From: Cytophagales bacterium | Lineage (GTDB): Bacteria > Bacteroidota > Bacteroidia > Cytophagales > 172606-1 | Assembly: GCA_025455595.1 (NCBI GenBank) | Contig: JALOMD010000242.1 | Coordinates: 1-5,630 of the forward strand | Direction of reading: 5' to 3' | DNA length: 5,630 nt | Shown here: positions 3,345 through 5,630 of the stretch, piece by piece | Position numbering within the stretch: the first letter of the stretch is position 1 | How the letters are laid out: the number at the start of each line of letters is the position of its first letter | Notes under the pieces: generated by a model | The model's input: only the letters and a program-made list of their open reading frames with translations | Databases searched by the model: none | Told to the model about the DNA's origin: nothing | Position numbers and translations under genes: made by a program

Positions 3345-5579
3345 TTATCCTTCCATAATTTCGCCTAACGTGTTGTCGTACACGGGTTTGGCTTCGGCGC
3401 AGGCCATGATTTCGGCACCGTTCACGAAGAAAGCCAAGTCGTGTACCGTGCCGAGCAACTGGCACGGAACGCCCAGCGCGGCGATGCGTTCGCCGAAGGC
3501 TTTGTACTGCGCGTTGCTCACCGACACCACCACGCGGCTCTGGCTTTCGCCGAACAGAAACGCGTCCGTGCGCAGGTTGCGGTCGGTCTCGACGCTGAAG
3601 CCGAGGCCGCGCGGCATGGCCGACTCGGCCAAGGTGACGAACAGGCCGCCGTCCGACACGTCGTGGGCCGAGCTAACCAGTCCGTTGTGAATCAGGTCGC
3701 GGACGGCTTGTTGCAGGCGGAGTTCTTCGTCCAAGTCCAAGTGCGGGGCCGGGGAGCCTTTCACGCCCCGGTAAGAATACAAATATTCCGACGAGTTGAT
3801 TTCGTTGCGCGGCGTACCGATCAGGTAAATCAGGTCGCCGGATTGCTTGAAATCCAGCGTCATTTGGTGGGCGGGATTCGCCATCAGGCCGAGCATTCCG
3901 ATGGTCGGCGTGGGGAACACTGGCCCTTCGTCCGACGACTGGTTGTAGAAGCTCACGTTGCCGCCCGTGACCGGCGTGCCGAACTTCTCGCAGGATTTCT
4001 TCATGCCCTTGATGGCCCCGACAAACTGCCAATAAACTTCCGGCACGTACGGATTGCCGAAATTCAGGCAGTTGGTGATGGCCACCGGGTCGCCGCCGGT
4101 GCAGGTGATGTTGCGGGCCGCCTCGGCCACGGCAATGGCGCAACCCTGCTCCGGGTCAGCGTGGACGTAGCGGGAGTTGCAGTCAACGGTGATGACCAGC
4201 GAGGTTTCCGTGCCGCGCACCCGCACAGCGGCCGCGTCGGACGGGCGGTTGGTGCTGCGGTTGGCTACGCCCACCATCGAGTCGTATTGTTCATAGACCC
4301 AACGCTTGGAGGCGATGTTCGGGTGGGCGAGCAGGAACCGGCCCACTTTCCGAATCTCGTCCGCGCCGCTTACGTCGGGTACGCTTTCGATTTTAAACTG
4401 CTGATACTGTGCGTAATAGGCCGGTTCGCGGTACTCGCGGTGATAGACCGGTGCGCCGCCGCCCAGCACCAAGTCGTCGGCGGGCACGTCGGCCACCAGT
4501 TCGCCGTGCATGTAGAAATGCAGCCGTTGGGTGTCGGTCACCGTGCCGATTTGGGCGCAGTTCAAGTCCCACTTGTCGAATATCGCCTGAATCTTCGCCT
4601 CCTCCCCTTTCTTGACCACAATCAGCATCCGCTCCTGCGATTCGGACAAAAGTATCTCGAACGGAACCATGTTCGGCTGGCGCATCGGCACGCGGTCCAG
4701 GTGGATTTCCATGCCGTGTTCGCCTTTGGCACTCATCTCGGAGGTGGAGCAAATGATGCCCGCCGCCCCCATGTCCTGAATGCCGATGACGCTGCCCGTG
4801 GCGATGACCTCGAGCGTGGCTTCGAGCAACAGTTTTTCCTGGAACGGGTCGCCCACTTGCACGGCGGGTAGTTTTTCGACGGAATGCTCGCCGATGTCTT
4901 CGGAGGCGAACGTAGCCCCGTGGATGCCGTCTTTGCCCGTGGCCGAACCGACGATAAACACCGGATTGCCTACGCCGTAGGAGATGGCCCGCGCCACCTC
5001 GCCGGTCTTGACGATGCCCGCCGAAAAAGCGTTCACCAGCGGATTGGTGTTGAACGACTCGTCGAAAAACACCTCGCCGCCCACCGTCGGGATGCCGAAG
5101 GCGTTGCCGTAGTCGCCGATGCCCTTGACCACGCCGCGCAGCAGCCGGCGCGTCTTTTCCAATTTCAGGTCGCCGAAACGCAGCGAGTTGAGTTGCGCCA
5201 CCGGACGGGCCCCCATCGTGAAAATGTCGCGGTTGATGCCGCCCACGCCCGTGGCCGCGCCTTGGTACGGCTCCAACGCCGACGGGTGGTTGTGCGACTC
5301 AATCTTAAAACTGCACGCCAGTCCGCCGCCGATGTCCACCAGCCCGGCGTTCTCCTCCCCTGCCTTGGCCAGCATCCGGGGCGAGTCTTTGGGCAAAGTC
5401 TTGAGCCACACGATGGAGTTCTTGTACGAGCAATGCTCCGACCACATCACCGAGAAGATGCTCAGTTCGGTGAAGTTGGGCGTGCGGCCCAGAATTTCCT
5501 TGATGCGGTCAAACTCTTCGGGCAGCAAGCCCAGTTTCTTGGCGGTGTCAACGGTGGGAAGGTGCGATTCGGTAACCAT
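3345..5579 (-). CDS. purL: Phosphoribosylformylglycinamidine synthase, subunit PurL (small type)
   Basis: PurL catalyses the ATP-dependent conversion of FGAR to FGAM, the fourth step of de novo purine synthesis, in the cytosol. At 744 residues this is the small form, which needs separate PurQ (glutaminase) and PurS subunits; neither is in the window. It lacks the extra N-terminal and glutaminase domains of the roughly 1,230-residue fused enzyme found in Bacteroides. Visible blocks are FSVMWSEHCSYKNS (42-55) with the conserved His49, KIESHNHPSALEPYQGAATG (92-111), GKDGIHGATFAS (215-226), GIQDMGAAGI (266-275), TGGDPVAITNCLNFGNP (494-510), GTPVTGGNVSFYN (534-546) and SSAHDVSDGGL (636-646). These are the two duplicated AIRS-like halves in order, with no frameshift. 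The ATG at 5579-5577 fits the family start (TVDTAKKLGL near residue 10). No Shine-Dalgarno sequence precedes it. The gap of 415 bp to rlmI argues against an operon. Confidence 0.97.
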   Translation of the reverse strand: MVTESHLPTVDTAKKLGLLPEEFDRIKEILGRTPNFTELSIFSVMWSEHCSYKNSIVWLKTLPKDSPRMLAKAGEENAGLVDIGGGLACSFKIESHNHPSALEPYQGAATGVGGINRDIFTMGARPVAQLNSLRFGDLKLEKTRRLLRGVVKGIGDYGNAFGIPTVGGEVFFDESFNTNPLVNAFSAGIVKTGEVARAISYGVGNPVFIVGSATGKDGIHGATFASEDIGEHSVEKLPAVQVGDPFQEKLLLEATLEVIATGSVIGIQDMGAAGIICSTSEMSAKGEHGMEIHLDRVPMRQPNMVPFEILLSESQERMLIVVKKGEEAKIQAIFDKWDLNCAQIGTVTDTQRLHFYMHGELVADVPADDLVLGGGAPVYHREYREPAYYAQYQQFKIESVPDVSGADEIRKVGRFLLAHPNIASKRWVYEQYDSMVGVANRSTNRPSDAAAVRVRGTETSLVITVDCNSRYVHADPEQGCAIAVAEAARNITCTGGDPVAITNCLNFGNPYVPEVYWQFVGAIKGMKKSCEKFGTPVTGGNVSFYNQSSDEGPVFPTPTIGMLGLMANPAHQMTLDFKQSGDLIYLIGTPRNEINSSEYLYSYRGVKGSPAPHLDLDEELRLQQAVRDLIHNGLVSSAHDVSDGGLFVTLAESAMPRGLGFSVETDRNLRTDAFLFGESQSRVVVSVSNAQYKAFGERIAALGVPCQLLGTVHDLAFFVNGAEIMACAEAKPVYDNTLGEIMEG

Positions 5580-5590
5580 GCGTGGGGAAT

Positions 5591-5625
5591 GATGAGTTAT
5601 AAGTTATAAGTGATGAGTGGCGAGT
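5591..5625 (-). repeat. Five tandem heptads upstream of purL
   Basis: On the + strand GATGAGT, TATAAGT, TATAAGT, GATGAGT and GGCGAGT stand in exact 7-nt phase, each ending in AGT. On the purL coding strand they are ACTCATC/ACTTATA units with one G in 35 bases, ending 11 bases before the ATG. The tract reaches nearly to the window edge, so any promoter for purL lies outside or inside it. Confidence 0.85.
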
Positions 5626-5630
5626 GTCTT

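Noticed and set aside
3441..4871. 476-residue + strand open frame opposite purL (and 4884-5609)
   Set aside because: Both lie antisense to purL, whose conserved blocks are continuous; the + strand products are Arg/His/Ala-rich with no recognisable domain.
1..5630. tRNA, rRNA, known riboswitch, transposase, phage or defence genes
   Set aside because: I looked on both strands and saw no cloverleaf, conserved RNA core or recognisable protein family of these kinds.

Overview
The window looks like chromosomal DNA from a member of the Bacteroidota, probably an environmental lineage of the Saprospiria or Cytophagia kind. Four things point there. FabI is of the Bacteroidota type. No start codon has a Shine-Dalgarno sequence in front of it. 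The upstream protein ends in a beta-rich tail familiar from Bacteroidota hypothetical lipoproteins. The gaps between genes are packed with short interspersed repeats. The phylum call is fairly safe; anything finer is inference.

Layout: (1) 1-252, the 3' end of a + strand gene of unknown function, closed by a strong intrinsic terminator (274-311). (2) 312-712, a non-coding gap holding a 125-bp imperfect inverted repeat, a pair of GTCGTG-centred palindromes, two copies of a 31-bp palindrome, and a 7/8-nt repeat tract that runs into the next start codon. (3) 713-1525, fabI (enoyl-ACP reductase), + strand, followed by heptad repeats and an intrinsic terminator. (4) 1592-1743, a 152-bp element bounded by a perfect 27-bp inverted repeat, lying between two convergent genes. 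(5) 1751-2929, an RlmI-type 23S rRNA m5C methyltransferase, - strand. (6) 2930-3344, a second long non-coding gap with heptads, three 31-bp palindromes and a nested set of small hairpin modules. (7) 3345-5579, purL (small-type FGAM synthase), - strand, with heptads upstream of its start to the window edge.

The complete genes are housekeeping functions: fatty acid elongation, ribosomal RNA modification and de novo purine synthesis. They do not form an operon: fabI and the methyltransferase converge, and the methyltransferase and purL share a strand but lie 415 bp apart. I see no transposase, phage, CRISPR, defence or secondary-metabolism gene.

The unusual content is between the genes. Six copies of one 31-bp palindrome occur, all intergenic. 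Degenerate heptamer tracts sit at six of the seven visible gene ends. Each long gap also carries one large inverted repeat. Three small hairpin modules at 3081-3257 differ by paired, compensating base changes, which suggests that the folded form is maintained.
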